DNA of 35,366 nt. Origin: CALLVY01 sp937899855 (GTDB taxonomy: Bacteria > Bacteroidota > Bacteroidia > Chitinophagales > Saprospiraceae). The position numbers were made by a program, and so were the translations under genes. Under the pieces are notes generated by a model, which made no database searches, was not told where the DNA came from, and was given only the letters and a program-made list of their open reading frames with translations. Positions 1 to 8,072 of this stretch are shown piece after piece. The stretch lies in contig JBCBQC010000067.1 of NCBI GenBank assembly GCA_039820405.1, positions 1 through 35,366 on the forward strand. Reading direction: 5' to 3'. Every line of letters begins with the position of its first letter. Within the stretch, counting starts at the first letter, position 1.

Positions 1-175
1 AGGATTTTCAGATACAAAGGAGTGCCTGGAAATCCTCTAAGCTTACGTAGTACTACATGATACATATCCCATCACTCACTTAGTAATACAATGAAGAGAC
101 AGATGTGTGTAGTTCTACATTAATATGAAAACGAGAAAACAAAAACTGACGAGAACATTAAAAGACTGATTTCTA
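1..175. other. Non-coding left edge with a repeated dyad
   Basis: No credible gene is seen here. The only structure is a near-palindromic 12-mer, GTAGTACTACAT at 47-58, repeated with one change as GTAGTTCTACAT at 109-120. It could be part of the control region of a gene to the left of the window, but nothing in the window shows that. Confidence 0.4.
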
Positions 176-208
176 AAGCGGGGCGGTGCCATTGGCACCG
201 CCCCGCTT
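176..208 (-). terminator. Intrinsic terminator after lspA
   Basis: A perfect 16-bp inverted repeat (176-191 and 193-208) with GC-rich arms and almost no loop starts three bases beyond the lspA stop codon at 211-213. On the minus strand it is followed by TAGAAATCAGTC, so the U-tract is poor. Position and stem strength still fit a transcription end for lspA. Confidence 0.75.
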
Positions 209-210
209 CG

Positions 211-951
211 TTACTCCTCCTCCTCGCCGGAAGCCCTTGGCTTCGTTGGCGCTTCGGTTTCCGTCGTGCTACTTTCGGCGGTTACTTCCTCCTCCGTTGG
301 GCTGGTGATAGTGCGCTCTTCCTCGAACTCGCTAAAGAAGCGGCGGTAGAATACAATGATGCTCAGTACCCCCGTGGTGATGGCGGTATCGGCGATATTG
401 AAAACGGGGCGAAAGAAGATGTACTCCTCCCCCTTCCAAAAGGGGAACCACGCGGGAAAGTAACCCCGCGCAATTTCAAAATAAAACATGTCGACCACCT
501 TGCCCCGTAGAAAACCCGAATAGCCCCCACCCTCCGGGAAGAGGGTGGCGATCTCGCCGTGGCGGACCGACTCGCTAAAGATCATTCCGTAAAAGGCACT
601 GTCGATGATGTTGCCAATGGCACCGGCCAGCACGAAGGCGAAGCTGACCAACAAACCCATCGAAGCCCCTTTTTTCTCCAGCAGTCGCAGGTAGTACAAC
701 AAAAAGATCACGGCAATGATGCGGAACACACTCAGGGCGTATTTCCCGAGCATCCTACTTTCCTCACTGTTGCCAATTTCAATCCCGAAAGCCATCCCAT
801 TGTTTTCGACAAAACGGATCTTGGCCCAGGAGAGCCCCAGCAAGTCAAAGCTGGTATCGTACTGCATGCTGGTTTTGACCCAGAACTTTAGTGCCTGGTC
901 GAGTACCAGGACGAGCAAAATGATGAGGGAGAGCTTGACGGACCGACTCAA
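211..951 (-). CDS. lspA: Lipoprotein signal peptidase (signal peptidase II)
   Basis: This inner-membrane aspartic peptidase cleaves the signal peptide of prolipoproteins after lipidation. The 246-residue protein has an N-terminal membrane helix (about 6-24) and further helices near 75-88 and 97-117. The two catalytic aspartates are D117 in GNIID and D188 in FNIAD. Between them lies an insertion of about 60 residues of the kind seen in Bacteroidota LspA. The C-terminus (from about 212) is a Glu/Thr-rich acidic tail that looks disordered. The start is TTG at 949-951: no in-frame ATG lies between the upstream stop and residue 29, and a later start would remove the first membrane helix. The gene lies downstream of the DksA-like gene, a pairing common in Bacteroidota, but a hairpin separates them. 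Several predicted lipoproteins in the window would be substrates. Confidence 0.95.
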   Translation of the reverse strand: MSRSVKLSLIILLVLVLDQALKFWVKTSMQYDTSFDLLGLSWAKIRFVENNGMAFGIEIGNSEESRMLGKYALSVFRIIAVIFLLYYLRLLEKKGASMGLLVSFAFVLAGAIGNIIDSAFYGMIFSESVRHGEIATLFPEGGGYSGFLRGKVVDMFYFEIARGYFPAWFPFWKGEEYIFFRPVFNIADTAITTGVLSIIVFYRRFFSEFEEERTITSPTEEEVTAESSTTETEAPTKPRASGEEEE

Positions 952-997
952 GGGCGAAACGATTTGGAGTGCTTGGAAAACGCAACGAATATAAACG

Positions 998-1042
998 AAA
1001 AATAGTGATTATGCCAGATCGATCGACACAATCACTATTTTT
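998..1042 (-). terminator. Perfect 13-bp hairpin between the DksA-like gene and lspA
   Basis: Arms 998-1010 and 1030-1042 are exact complements (AAAAATAGTGATT and its complement) around a 19-base loop that contains the palindrome GATCGATC. The minus-strand transcript ends the stem in a run of U. It begins about 27 bases past the stop codon of the DksA-like gene and lies before lspA, so it probably ends or attenuates the upstream transcript. Confidence 0.7.
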
Positions 1043-1069
1043 GATGGAAGTGTGTTGGTAGAAGTTAGA

Positions 1070-1450
1070 CTATCGGCGAATCTTACTTTGTTTGGCGGCA
1101 ATACTGAGCGTCGCGTGCGGTACGGCACGGAGTCGTTCCTTAGCGATCAATTTACCCGTTTCGCGGCAAACCCCGTAGACTTTGTTCCGAATCCTGATGT
1201 TGGCGTTTTCCAAATGCTGAACGTGCTTTTTCAAGCGTGCTGCCATGGTCGTGATCCGTTCGTTTTCGGCGGTGCCAATGCCATCATCGAGTCCTTTGAT
1301 TTTTGAGTCGGGATTATCGGCGCGATCGGCCAACTGGTTCATGTAGAAGTTGAGTTGCTCCCGCGACTCCTTTAATTTCTTGTCGATGATCTGCTTAAAC
1401 TCCTCCAACTCCAGGTCACTGTAACGTGTTTTTTCCGCTTTCTCATTCAT
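1070..1450 (-). CDS. DksA/TraR-family protein with a degenerate zinc finger
   Basis: The protein has 126 residues. Residues 10-85 form a charged helical hairpin as in DksA. The C-terminal part, YGVCRETGKLI followed by KERLRAVPHATLSI, is the zf-dskA/TraR region. Family members bind the RNA polymerase secondary channel and change promoter response, often together with ppGpp. Only one cysteine (C95) is left of the usual four zinc ligands, which are replaced by Thr, Pro/His and Ser, so zinc binding as in E. coli DksA is not expected. Such degenerate forms are common in Bacteroidota, often near ileS and lspA. Here the upstream neighbour is a TPR protein instead of ileS. A role in transcription is inferred from the family. 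Confidence 0.85.
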   Translation of the reverse strand: MNEKAEKTRYSDLELEEFKQIIDKKLKESREQLNFYMNQLADRADNPDSKIKGLDDGIGTAENERITTMAARLKKHVQHLENANIRIRNKVYGVCRETGKLIAKERLRAVPHATLSIAAKQSKIRR

Positions 1451-1646
1451 AATCCAAAGAATTAATGTTTGTTTAGAAGATATAGACCCGTAAAGTGAAT
1501 TGGGTAGCTACTAAATACCCAAAAGCCTAGTTCGTTGAAATGATGCTGCAAAATTAACATATTTTTAAAAAATAAACTGTTAATTTTTCATTAAGGCGGG
1601 CTTATCCGACTGTTTCCTACTTGTCTTCAGCCCTTATTTTATCCGT

Positions 1647-3737
1647 CTACCAGCCCATTGACGCCTGCGAGAGTTCGGAATCCGTCCGTTCAGCCACGGG
1701 CTGGATCGACTCGGGGCGGCGTAGGGCCTGGGCCAGTTGCAAGTGATACTGCGCCCCCTCGTGGTGGGTCCACACACTCAGTACCCGCTGGTAGTCGCCG
1801 ATGGCTTTGCGCCACTGCCCCAGTTGGTGTTGGGCCAGGGCCCGACGGTAGTAGTAGCGGCTGGCCTCCTCGGGCTGGGCCCGTAGCGCCGTATCAAAAT
1901 CGGTAATGGCCTCGGCAAATTGCCCCAGCTCGTAACGACCAACGCCCCGGTAGAAATACACCTCCGGCGAGTCCGTACCGTTCTGGATGGCCCGACTGAA
2001 ATCCTCATCGGCCCGTCGCAAATCATTGTTGGCGTAGTGCAATCGACCACGATTGAGATACAGTCGTCCGGATTTTGGATGGATGGCTAAGGCCCGCTCA
2101 TAGTCCTGCAAAGCTCCAAAAATGTTGCCAGTTCTCCAGCGGAGCCCCGCCCGATTGTTGAGGGCGTCGGCATCTTCTGGCCTGAACGTCAAATACTTAT
2201 CGTAATCCCGAAGGGCTTGTGGGTCCGCATCGAGCTTCGTCAGGGCCTGGGCCCGCATAAAGTAGCCCTTGGCCAACTGGCGGTTTAGGGAGATCGCCGT
2301 ACTGTAATCGCCGATGGCTCGGCGCCAGTCCCCACTGCGGTAGTACGCATTGCCCCGACCGAAGAAGGCCTCGGTACAGTCGCCGTGGTATTCGATGGCC
2401 AAGGTATAGTCTTCGACGGCGGCGCTGGCTTGTCCCAATTGAAGCTTGGCGTCCGCCCGCCCACAGTAAGCGGCAAACTGTTCGGGGTTCTGCTCCAGGA
2501 CTTCGCTGTACGCAGCAATGGCCCGATCAAAACGCTTCCCCTGGTACAATTCGAGGGCGTACTGGATTTGCTCCCGTTCGTTGCCGATTAGCGGTACGCC
2601 CTTTTCCGTAAAGGGCTTGGCCGCTGGCTGTTGCAGGATATCGGTCTGGTCAAAAAGTTCTTCGTCGTAGCCACCGCTGCGGGCCACGGTTTGCTCGTCG
2701 AGTGCGTCGTAGCACTGCTGGAGAAGGGCTTGTACGGGTTCGGCATCGGCACCGAGGTCCCTGGCTTTTTCCAGGTCGTGGCGGGCCTCTTCGTATTGGG
2801 CCAGCTGAAAAGTAGCCCGAGCCCGTTGGAAAAAGTAGTCCGCCACCTTGGGGTTGAGTTCGATGGATTTATCCAAATTTTCGAGGGCCCGCTCGTACTT
2901 AGCGAGGTGGATACACGCCACGCCAATGCCGTAGTAGGCTCGGTCGTTGCGGTAGTCGAGTCGCGAGGCCGCTTCGCAATCGGCGAGGGCCCGGGTGTAT
3001 TCGCCCCGTTCGAGGGCGTAAAAGCCCCGGTTGGTGAGGATTTCGGGGTGGTTTTCCCGGGCGAGGGCTTCGTCAAAACTGCGGAGGGCTTCGGTGCTGC
3101 GGCCGAGTTGGCGGTAGGCATTGGCCCGGTTGTTTAGGGTGCGGGCGTCGCCGGGGTGGAGGGCGAGGGCCCGGTCGTAATAACGGAGGGCTTCCTCGTA
3201 TTTTTCGTAGGCAAAATAAACGTCTCCCTTCCCGTTCCAAGCCTCCTGATCGCCTTCGTCGAAGGTCAGCGCGGCTTCAAAATCTTCGAGGGCCTTGGCC
3301 CACTGTCCCCGCTCCAAATAAACGATGCCCCGATTGACGTGGAGAACGCAATTGGGTTGGCGGCTCACCACTCGGTCGTAATCCTGGAGCGCTCCCTCCT
3401 GGTCCTGCAGCAAAAAGCGCAGGCGCGCCCGGTGCTCGTAGGCAACCTGATCGTCGGGCAGGAGGCGCAGGACGCGGTCAAAGTCGTACAGGGCCTTGCG
3501 ATACTTAGCTTGGACGTAATAGGCGAGGCCCCGATTGTAGAGGGCCTTATCGTGCTGGGCATCGAGTCGGAGGGCTTCGGTGTAAAAGTCGATGGCGGTT
3601 TCGAGTTGCTGTTGGTCGTGGAGTAGGGCCCCTCTTTGGTAGAAGGCATCGGCGGTGATGGGGGGCTGGGGCATGGGTTGAGCGAGGGCACTACTCAGGC
3701 CAAGTAGGAACCAGCAGAGGAGGGATAAATTTCTCAT
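1647..3737 (-). CDS. Exported TPR-repeat protein
   Basis: This 696-residue protein has a signal peptide (about 1-19, ending ALA before QPMPQ). Roughly 18 tetratricopeptide repeats follow in two blocks, about 25-345 and 380-680. They show the usual spacing of small residues and tyrosines, for example NRGLAYYVQAKYRKALYDF. A linker near 345-380, which contains AARSGG-like and Gln-rich sequence, separates the blocks. No enzymatic domain is visible. TPR arrays bind other proteins, so this is probably a periplasmic or surface scaffold with unknown partners. The 3' end lies about 200 bases upstream of the DksA-like gene, so the two need not share a transcript. Confidence 0.85.
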   Translation of the reverse strand: MRNLSLLCWFLLGLSSALAQPMPQPPITADAFYQRGALLHDQQQLETAIDFYTEALRLDAQHDKALYNRGLAYYVQAKYRKALYDFDRVLRLLPDDQVAYEHRARLRFLLQDQEGALQDYDRVVSRQPNCVLHVNRGIVYLERGQWAKALEDFEAALTFDEGDQEAWNGKGDVYFAYEKYEEALRYYDRALALHPGDARTLNNRANAYRQLGRSTEALRSFDEALARENHPEILTNRGFYALERGEYTRALADCEAASRLDYRNDRAYYGIGVACIHLAKYERALENLDKSIELNPKVADYFFQRARATFQLAQYEEARHDLEKARDLGADAEPVQALLQQCYDALDEQTVARSGGYDEELFDQTDILQQPAAKPFTEKGVPLIGNEREQIQYALELYQGKRFDRAIAAYSEVLEQNPEQFAAYCGRADAKLQLGQASAAVEDYTLAIEYHGDCTEAFFGRGNAYYRSGDWRRAIGDYSTAISLNRQLAKGYFMRAQALTKLDADPQALRDYDKYLTFRPEDADALNNRAGLRWRTGNIFGALQDYERALAIHPKSGRLYLNRGRLHYANNDLRRADEDFSRAIQNGTDSPEVYFYRGVGRYELGQFAEAITDFDTALRAQPEEASRYYYRRALAQHQLGQWRKAIGDYQRVLSVWTHHEGAQYHLQLAQALRRPESIQPVAERTDSELSQASMGW

Positions 3738-4308
3738 GGTGTTCTTAGTTTAAATCCCGGGGAGGATAGTGGTGGAAAACAAATATTTAAAATATTTAAT
3801 GTGTTGAATACAAATACGCTGCCAGAAATCCAATCGGGAGCTTGCGAAAAGGGGATGGCGGGGGAGAGGGGCTGGAAAAGAGGGGGAGAAGTATTATTTT
3901 TTTGTTACATAAAAATAAATTATATTCAAAATGAGGGGACGTTTGAATTTTGAATGCAGTTATTGCTTAATAAACTGAATGTCAGTCGCTTGTAGGTGGT
4001 AAAAAGCTTCGAAAAATTTGCTGCGTTCTTTGACATTAAATATTTTTTACATGGAATTTTAACGTCACATAAAATGTGCCTCAGCGTTCCAAGGGACTTG
4101 CTTTTATATGGTATTTATTTAAATATTTGTTGGGAACGCCGCTTTTACTTACTATGAGAAACTAATTCCTATGAGAAGGCAAGAAGTAAGTAAAATGGCA
4201 ACGGTCTCCGACCGTCATACTCCAGTTACTTACCCCTTGCCCTTGCTTTAGGCTTCGCCGCTGGTGTGGGTACTGGTGTACATTTTTACATCCACAAAAC
4301 CGCGCACC
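3738..4308. other. AT-rich intergenic region between divergent genes
   Basis: This 571-base gap separates the divergent TPR and glucosaminidase genes and must hold both promoters. No coding sequence is convincing. It contains several small AT-rich dyads: AAATATT/AATATTT at 3781-3797, TTCAAA/TTTGAA near 3925-3947 and CACAT/ATGTG near 4065-4077. It ends in a larger nested inverted repeat, listed separately. A direct repeat TATGAGAA occurs at 4153-4160 and 4170-4177. Confidence 0.6.
4178..4241. repeat. Nested inverted repeat upstream of the glucosaminidase gene
   Basis: The outer arms are 4178-4193 (GGCAAGAAGTAAGTAA) and 4226-4241 (TTACTTACCCCTTGCC), which pair over 14 of 16 positions. An inner perfect 6-bp hairpin, ACGGTC-TCC-GACCGT, lies at 4201-4215. 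An extra copy of TTACTTAC is at 4145-4152. The element ends 67 bases before the start codon, so it may lie in the 5' leader. It could be a regulatory RNA fold or a small palindromic interspersed repeat. Confidence 0.6.
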
Positions 4309-5367
4309 ATGAGAAAGCAACGTTTCGTCCTTTTGGCGTTTTGTCTGTTGGGGCTTTTGGTCCCCACCGCTCATTCCACTTCCGTCGATTCCCCCAGCTA
4401 CATCAGCAAGTTCAAGGACATCGCCATCCGCGAGATGCACCGCAGTGGCATTCCCGCCAGCATCACCTTGGCCCAGGCCATTCACGAATCCGCCTGGGGA
4501 GAGGGAACGCTCGCCCGTTCTTCCAACAACTACTTTGGGATCAAATGCAAAGACTATTGGACGGGCCCCACCTATTACATCGAAGATGATGACTACCAAA
4601 ACGGCCGCTTGGTCAAGTCCTGCTTTCGGGCCTACGACGATGTAGAGAGTTCCTTTGTGGATCACAGCAACTTCCTCCGTGATAATCCCCGCTACCAAGT
4701 TCTTTTTACCTACCAAACCACGGACTATACCGCTTGGGCCCGCGGTCTGCAAAATTGTGGCTACGCCACCGATCAGAAGTACGCCAGCAAGCTGATTCGC
4801 ACCATCGAGCGGTACCAACTGGACCAGTACGATCTGCTGGAAACTACGGTTCCCCAATGGCAGCAAGCCGCTCCATCCCCCCCGATCGCCGCGGCCCCGC
4901 GTTTTAACCTGGATCGCTTTTTACCCAGCAGTAGCTACGCGCCTACCGCTGAGCGACCTCTTACCAGCACGCTGGATGACGCCATACCGCAGATTGCGGC
5001 CGAGGGCTACGAGGTGCCCGCGGCCTACGTTCTTCCCGATGACTACCAACGGGGCGCCAATCGCGTCGCCACATCCGACGAAGCCCCCCTCTTTTTGGGC
5101 GAGCCGGTGGTAGCTTCCCCCAATCGACCCAGCCCGGTCGCAACCCCTCCCACCCCGATGGAGAGCCACGTGCTTCCCCCACGGACGGAAGCCCCCGCTT
5201 CGGTACGGCCACCGGGCGAGGCACCGACGACGTCGAATCCGGCCCCGGCTACCGCTCCGGCGAGTGTTCCCAACGACGAAGCCATCATCAGACTTCGCTA
5301 CGCTGGCGACAGCCGAGCGAGCCAGTTGGGACGTCAGCCCCGAGTATCCGATGGTCGGCGGCGCTAG
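4309..5367 (+). CDS. Exported glucosaminidase-domain peptidoglycan hydrolase
   Basis: The protein has 352 residues. A signal peptide spans 1-24 (MRKQRF, hydrophobic core, cleavage near AHS). Residues about 30-175 form a glucosaminidase domain of the FlgJ/GH73 type, with the likely catalytic Glu (E60) in QAIHESAWGEG followed by SSNNYFGIKC. Enzymes of this family cleave the N-acetylglucosaminyl-beta-1,4-muramyl bond of peptidoglycan. From about 185 to the end the sequence is rich in Pro, Ala, Ser and Thr and looks disordered. No LysM domain is seen. The start at 4309 was preferred to in-frame GTG/ATG-like codons upstream because it gives a proper signal peptide. The gene stands alone between minus-strand genes. 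Confidence 0.88.
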   Translation: MRKQRFVLLAFCLLGLLVPTAHSTSVDSPSYISKFKDIAIREMHRSGIPASITLAQAIHESAWGEGTLARSSNNYFGIKCKDYWTGPTYYIEDDDYQNGRLVKSCFRAYDDVESSFVDHSNFLRDNPRYQVLFTYQTTDYTAWARGLQNCGYATDQKYASKLIRTIERYQLDQYDLLETTVPQWQQAAPSPPIAAAPRFNLDRFLPSSSYAPTAERPLTSTLDDAIPQIAAEGYEVPAAYVLPDDYQRGANRVATSDEAPLFLGEPVVASPNRPSPVATPPTPMESHVLPPRTEAPASVRPPGEAPTTSNPAPATAPASVPNDEAIIRLRYAGDSRASQLGRQPRVSDGRRR

Positions 5368-5388
5368 TGGAAATGGGAATCGACCGAC

Positions 5389-6468
5389 TTAGTTGCGGTT
5401 GTTCTCCTGGCGGGAATCATCGCCCTTGCGTTGGCTCTTGTTGCGTTTGATGGGATTGGCGTGCATCTGGTCGTAGTCGCGGCGATTGCGGGCGACGTCG
5501 ATGGCCAGAAAGAGCGCTTGGCGAAAGGAAGAGGGATCGGCCTCATTTTTACCCGCGATGGCGTAGGCCGTCCCGTGATCGGGAGAGGTACGGACACCGG
5601 GTAATCCGGCGGTAAAGTTGACGCCGTTGCCGAAGGAAAGGGCTTTGAAGGGGACGAGGCCCTGGTCGTGGTACATGGCCAGGATGCCGTCGAACTTACG
5701 GTACTGACCGGAGCCAAAAAAGCCATCGGCGGGAAAGGGGCCCATCACCATCAGGCCTTTCTTTTTGGATTCGATGATGACCGGGCGGATAAATTTTTCC
5801 TCTTCCTGGCCCAGCACCCCTTCGTCACCCGCGTGGGGATTGAGGCCGAGGATGCCGATGATGGGCCGCTCGATCGCAAAATCGCGGGTCAGGGAGCGGT
5901 GTAGCAATTCGAGCTTGTGGCTGACTTGTTCTTTGGTGATGGCCTCGGCTACTTGGGCGAGGGGGAGGTGGTTGGTGACCAGCCCCACGCGCAGCTCGTC
6001 GTTGACCATGAGCATTAGGCTATCGTGGCGATCGAAGGCTTGGGTGAGGTATTCGGTATGGCCCGGAAATTCGAAGCCGGCGAGTTGCATGGCTTTTTTA
6101 TTGAAGGGAGCGGTGACGATGGCATCGATGTAGCCCTGTTTGAGATCATTGGTGGCCTGTTCGAGCGAAATCTTGGCGTATTTGCCGCTGCTTTCTGACA
6201 TCACGCCCAGGGTGATGTTGACGTCTTCTTGCCAGCAATTGATGACGTTGACCCGATCGTGCTTGAGGCGATCGGCGGAGCTGGCGCTGTGGGCCGAAAA
6301 GTTTTCGATACCCACGATGTTTCGGTGGTAAGAGAGGATCTTTGAAGACCCGTAGATCACCGGTGTACAAACCTTTGCCACATTGGGATTGGCCAGCGTT
6401 TTCAGCATCACTTCCAATCCGATGCCATTGATGTCCCCGATGGTAATCCCGATTTTCATCTTACTCAT
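5389..6468 (-). CDS. pdxA: 4-hydroxythreonine-4-phosphate dehydrogenase
   Basis: PdxA oxidises 4-phosphohydroxy-L-threonine with NAD(P) in the DXP-dependent route to pyridoxal phosphate. The 359-residue protein starts with the family sequence IGITIGDINGIGLEV. It keeps the substrate-binding pair H137-T138 (GHTEYL) and the three metal-binding histidines H167 (TNHLPL), H212 (NPHAGDEG) and H267 (YHDQG), each one position off the E. coli numbering. The last 20 or so residues are a Lys/Arg/Asn-rich tail beyond the usual end of the family. The ATG overlaps the end of pepA by 8 bases, so the two genes are probably co-transcribed and translationally coupled. There is no obvious pathway link between the two enzymes. 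Confidence 0.96.
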   Translation of the reverse strand: MSKMKIGITIGDINGIGLEVMLKTLANPNVAKVCTPVIYGSSKILSYHRNIVGIENFSAHSASSADRLKHDRVNVINCWQEDVNITLGVMSESSGKYAKISLEQATNDLKQGYIDAIVTAPFNKKAMQLAGFEFPGHTEYLTQAFDRHDSLMLMVNDELRVGLVTNHLPLAQVAEAITKEQVSHKLELLHRSLTRDFAIERPIIGILGLNPHAGDEGVLGQEEEKFIRPVIIESKKKGLMVMGPFPADGFFGSGQYRKFDGILAMYHDQGLVPFKALSFGNGVNFTAGLPGVRTSPDHGTAYAIAGKNEADPSSFRQALFLAIDVARNRRDYDQMHANPIKRNKSQRKGDDSRQENNRN

Positions 6469-7909
6469 AGTCCTGCTTGTATTTTTTTAGGAAGTCAAAC
6501 AAAAGGCGTACGCCCACCCCCGTACCATCCTTACTGCGGTAGCTGTCCGCATTTTTGAGGAAGGCGGGGCCCGCAATATCAAAGTGTAGCCAGGGATAGC
6601 TGGTGAAATGTTCCAAAAATTTACCCGCCGTAATCATCCCGGAGGAGCTGCCCCCCAGGTTTTTGAGGTCCGCGATATTGGATTTGAGGTATTCTCCATA
6701 CTCCTTCCACAGGGGAAATTCGATCAATCGTTCGTACACGGCCTGGCCGGAGGCTTCGATCTCGCTTTTGATGGAATGATCGGTGGTCCCCATGTAACAA
6801 ATCGCTTCGGGCCCCACCGCGCGTGCCGCGGAGCCCGTGAGGGTCGCAAAATCGAGTACCAATTCGGGTTGGTACTTTTTGGCGTAGTGGAGGGCATCGG
6901 CCAGCAGCAGGCGACCTTCGGCATCCGTGTTGAGAATTTCGACGGTGCTGCCACTGTACATGGTCACTACGTCACCGGGTACGTAGGCTTCGTGACCGGG
7001 GCGATTGTCGGTGGAGGGTACCAGGGCGATCAGGTGGAGGGGTAGCTGGGCCAGGGCGGCGGCCATCATGGTACCGACTACGGTAGCGGCTCCCGCCATA
7101 TCGCTTTTCATCATGTCCATCGAATTGGGGGTCGGTTTGAGGCTCATCCCGCCGGTATCGTAGACGACTCCCTTGCCGACCAGTACGATGGGTTGTTGGT
7201 TCTTGGTACGGCGGGGTTTCCATTCGAGAATGGAAAAGGTCGGTGGGCACTTGCTGCCCAGGTTGACCGCCAGTAGCCCCCCCATTTTGAGCTTTTGGAT
7301 GTCTTTTTTGTGGAGTACCCGCACGCGAAAACCCGCATCGTGGCCGATGGCTTCGATCTCCTCACTGAGTTTGACGGCGGAGAGGTAGGATTGGGGTTCG
7401 TTGACCAGGTCGCGGGCGGTACAGGTCGAGCGCACCACGGCCAGCAGTTCCCGGAGTTCGCCCCGGGAGAGGGCCTGGCTTTCCAATCGGATGTGGCGCA
7501 GTGGGTTGCGCTTGGCGGTTTTGTCTTTGAAGTACTTGAGAAACTGGTAATTGCCCAGGAGCATGCCTTCGAGGTAATCGCGGAATCGGAGGCTGTGACT
7601 GCGCTGTAGGAGTACCACGGAGTCGATTTTGTAGTGGCTCAATTGGGCCAGGATATCGCAACCGGCCATCCGGGCGTTCTCCCGGTCTTCGGCCTCCAGG
7701 GGGCTGCGTTTTACAAATTGTACAATGATGACTCGCTGGGCCTGGGGGAGTAAGACATCCGATAATTCCCGACGGGCGGCCGACTGGAGGAAGCGGCATT
7801 CGGCCTCACTCAAGAACGCAGAGGTCCAAGAGAAATCATCGTAGTCGGCCAAAATTATCAGGTTATCTTTACTTTTGTACGATCTTGCGACCGAGACTTT
7901 AGTATTCAT
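6461..7909 (-). CDS. pepA: M17 leucyl aminopeptidase
   Basis: This cytosolic metallo-aminopeptidase removes N-terminal residues from peptides. The 482-residue protein has a variable N-terminal domain (1-150) and a C-terminal catalytic domain. The family signature NTDAEGRL lies at 327-334. The metal-binding and catalytic segments GKGVVYDTGGMSLKP and KSDMAGAATV precede it, and a conserved SSSGMITAG stretch follows. The usual phenylalanine in the first motif (FDTGG) is tyrosine here. The gene is divergent from rsmA with a 163-base intergenic region. It leads into pdxA with an 8-base overlap. The sequence does not show which residues are preferred as substrates. Confidence 0.95.
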   Translation of the reverse strand: MNTKVSVARSYKSKDNLIILADYDDFSWTSAFLSEAECRFLQSAARRELSDVLLPQAQRVIIVQFVKRSPLEAEDRENARMAGCDILAQLSHYKIDSVVLLQRSHSLRFRDYLEGMLLGNYQFLKYFKDKTAKRNPLRHIRLESQALSRGELRELLAVVRSTCTARDLVNEPQSYLSAVKLSEEIEAIGHDAGFRVRVLHKKDIQKLKMGGLLAVNLGSKCPPTFSILEWKPRRTKNQQPIVLVGKGVVYDTGGMSLKPTPNSMDMMKSDMAGAATVVGTMMAAALAQLPLHLIALVPSTDNRPGHEAYVPGDVVTMYSGSTVEILNTDAEGRLLLADALHYAKKYQPELVLDFATLTGSAARAVGPEAICYMGTTDHSIKSEIEASGQAVYERLIEFPLWKEYGEYLKSNIADLKNLGGSSSGMITAGKFLEHFTSYPWLHFDIAGPAFLKNADSYRSKDGTGVGVRLLFDFLKKYKQDYE

Positions 7910-8072
7910 CGGTAGTCATCAATTTATCTACGTGGTCGATTTGGACTTACTCCAGCCTGGTTTTACTAAATTTGCGCTAAGATAAATAAATAACTTGACA
8001 TAAATCTTTCCAACGCAGGATGGGAATTAAATGCTTGAAGCTACCTACTTTACGTTTTTATAAAATCATAAT

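Noticed and set aside
4162..4866. Long minus-strand open frame of 234 codons
   Set aside because: It overlaps the well-supported glucosaminidase gene, has no family resemblance and carries the composition of an antisense frame.
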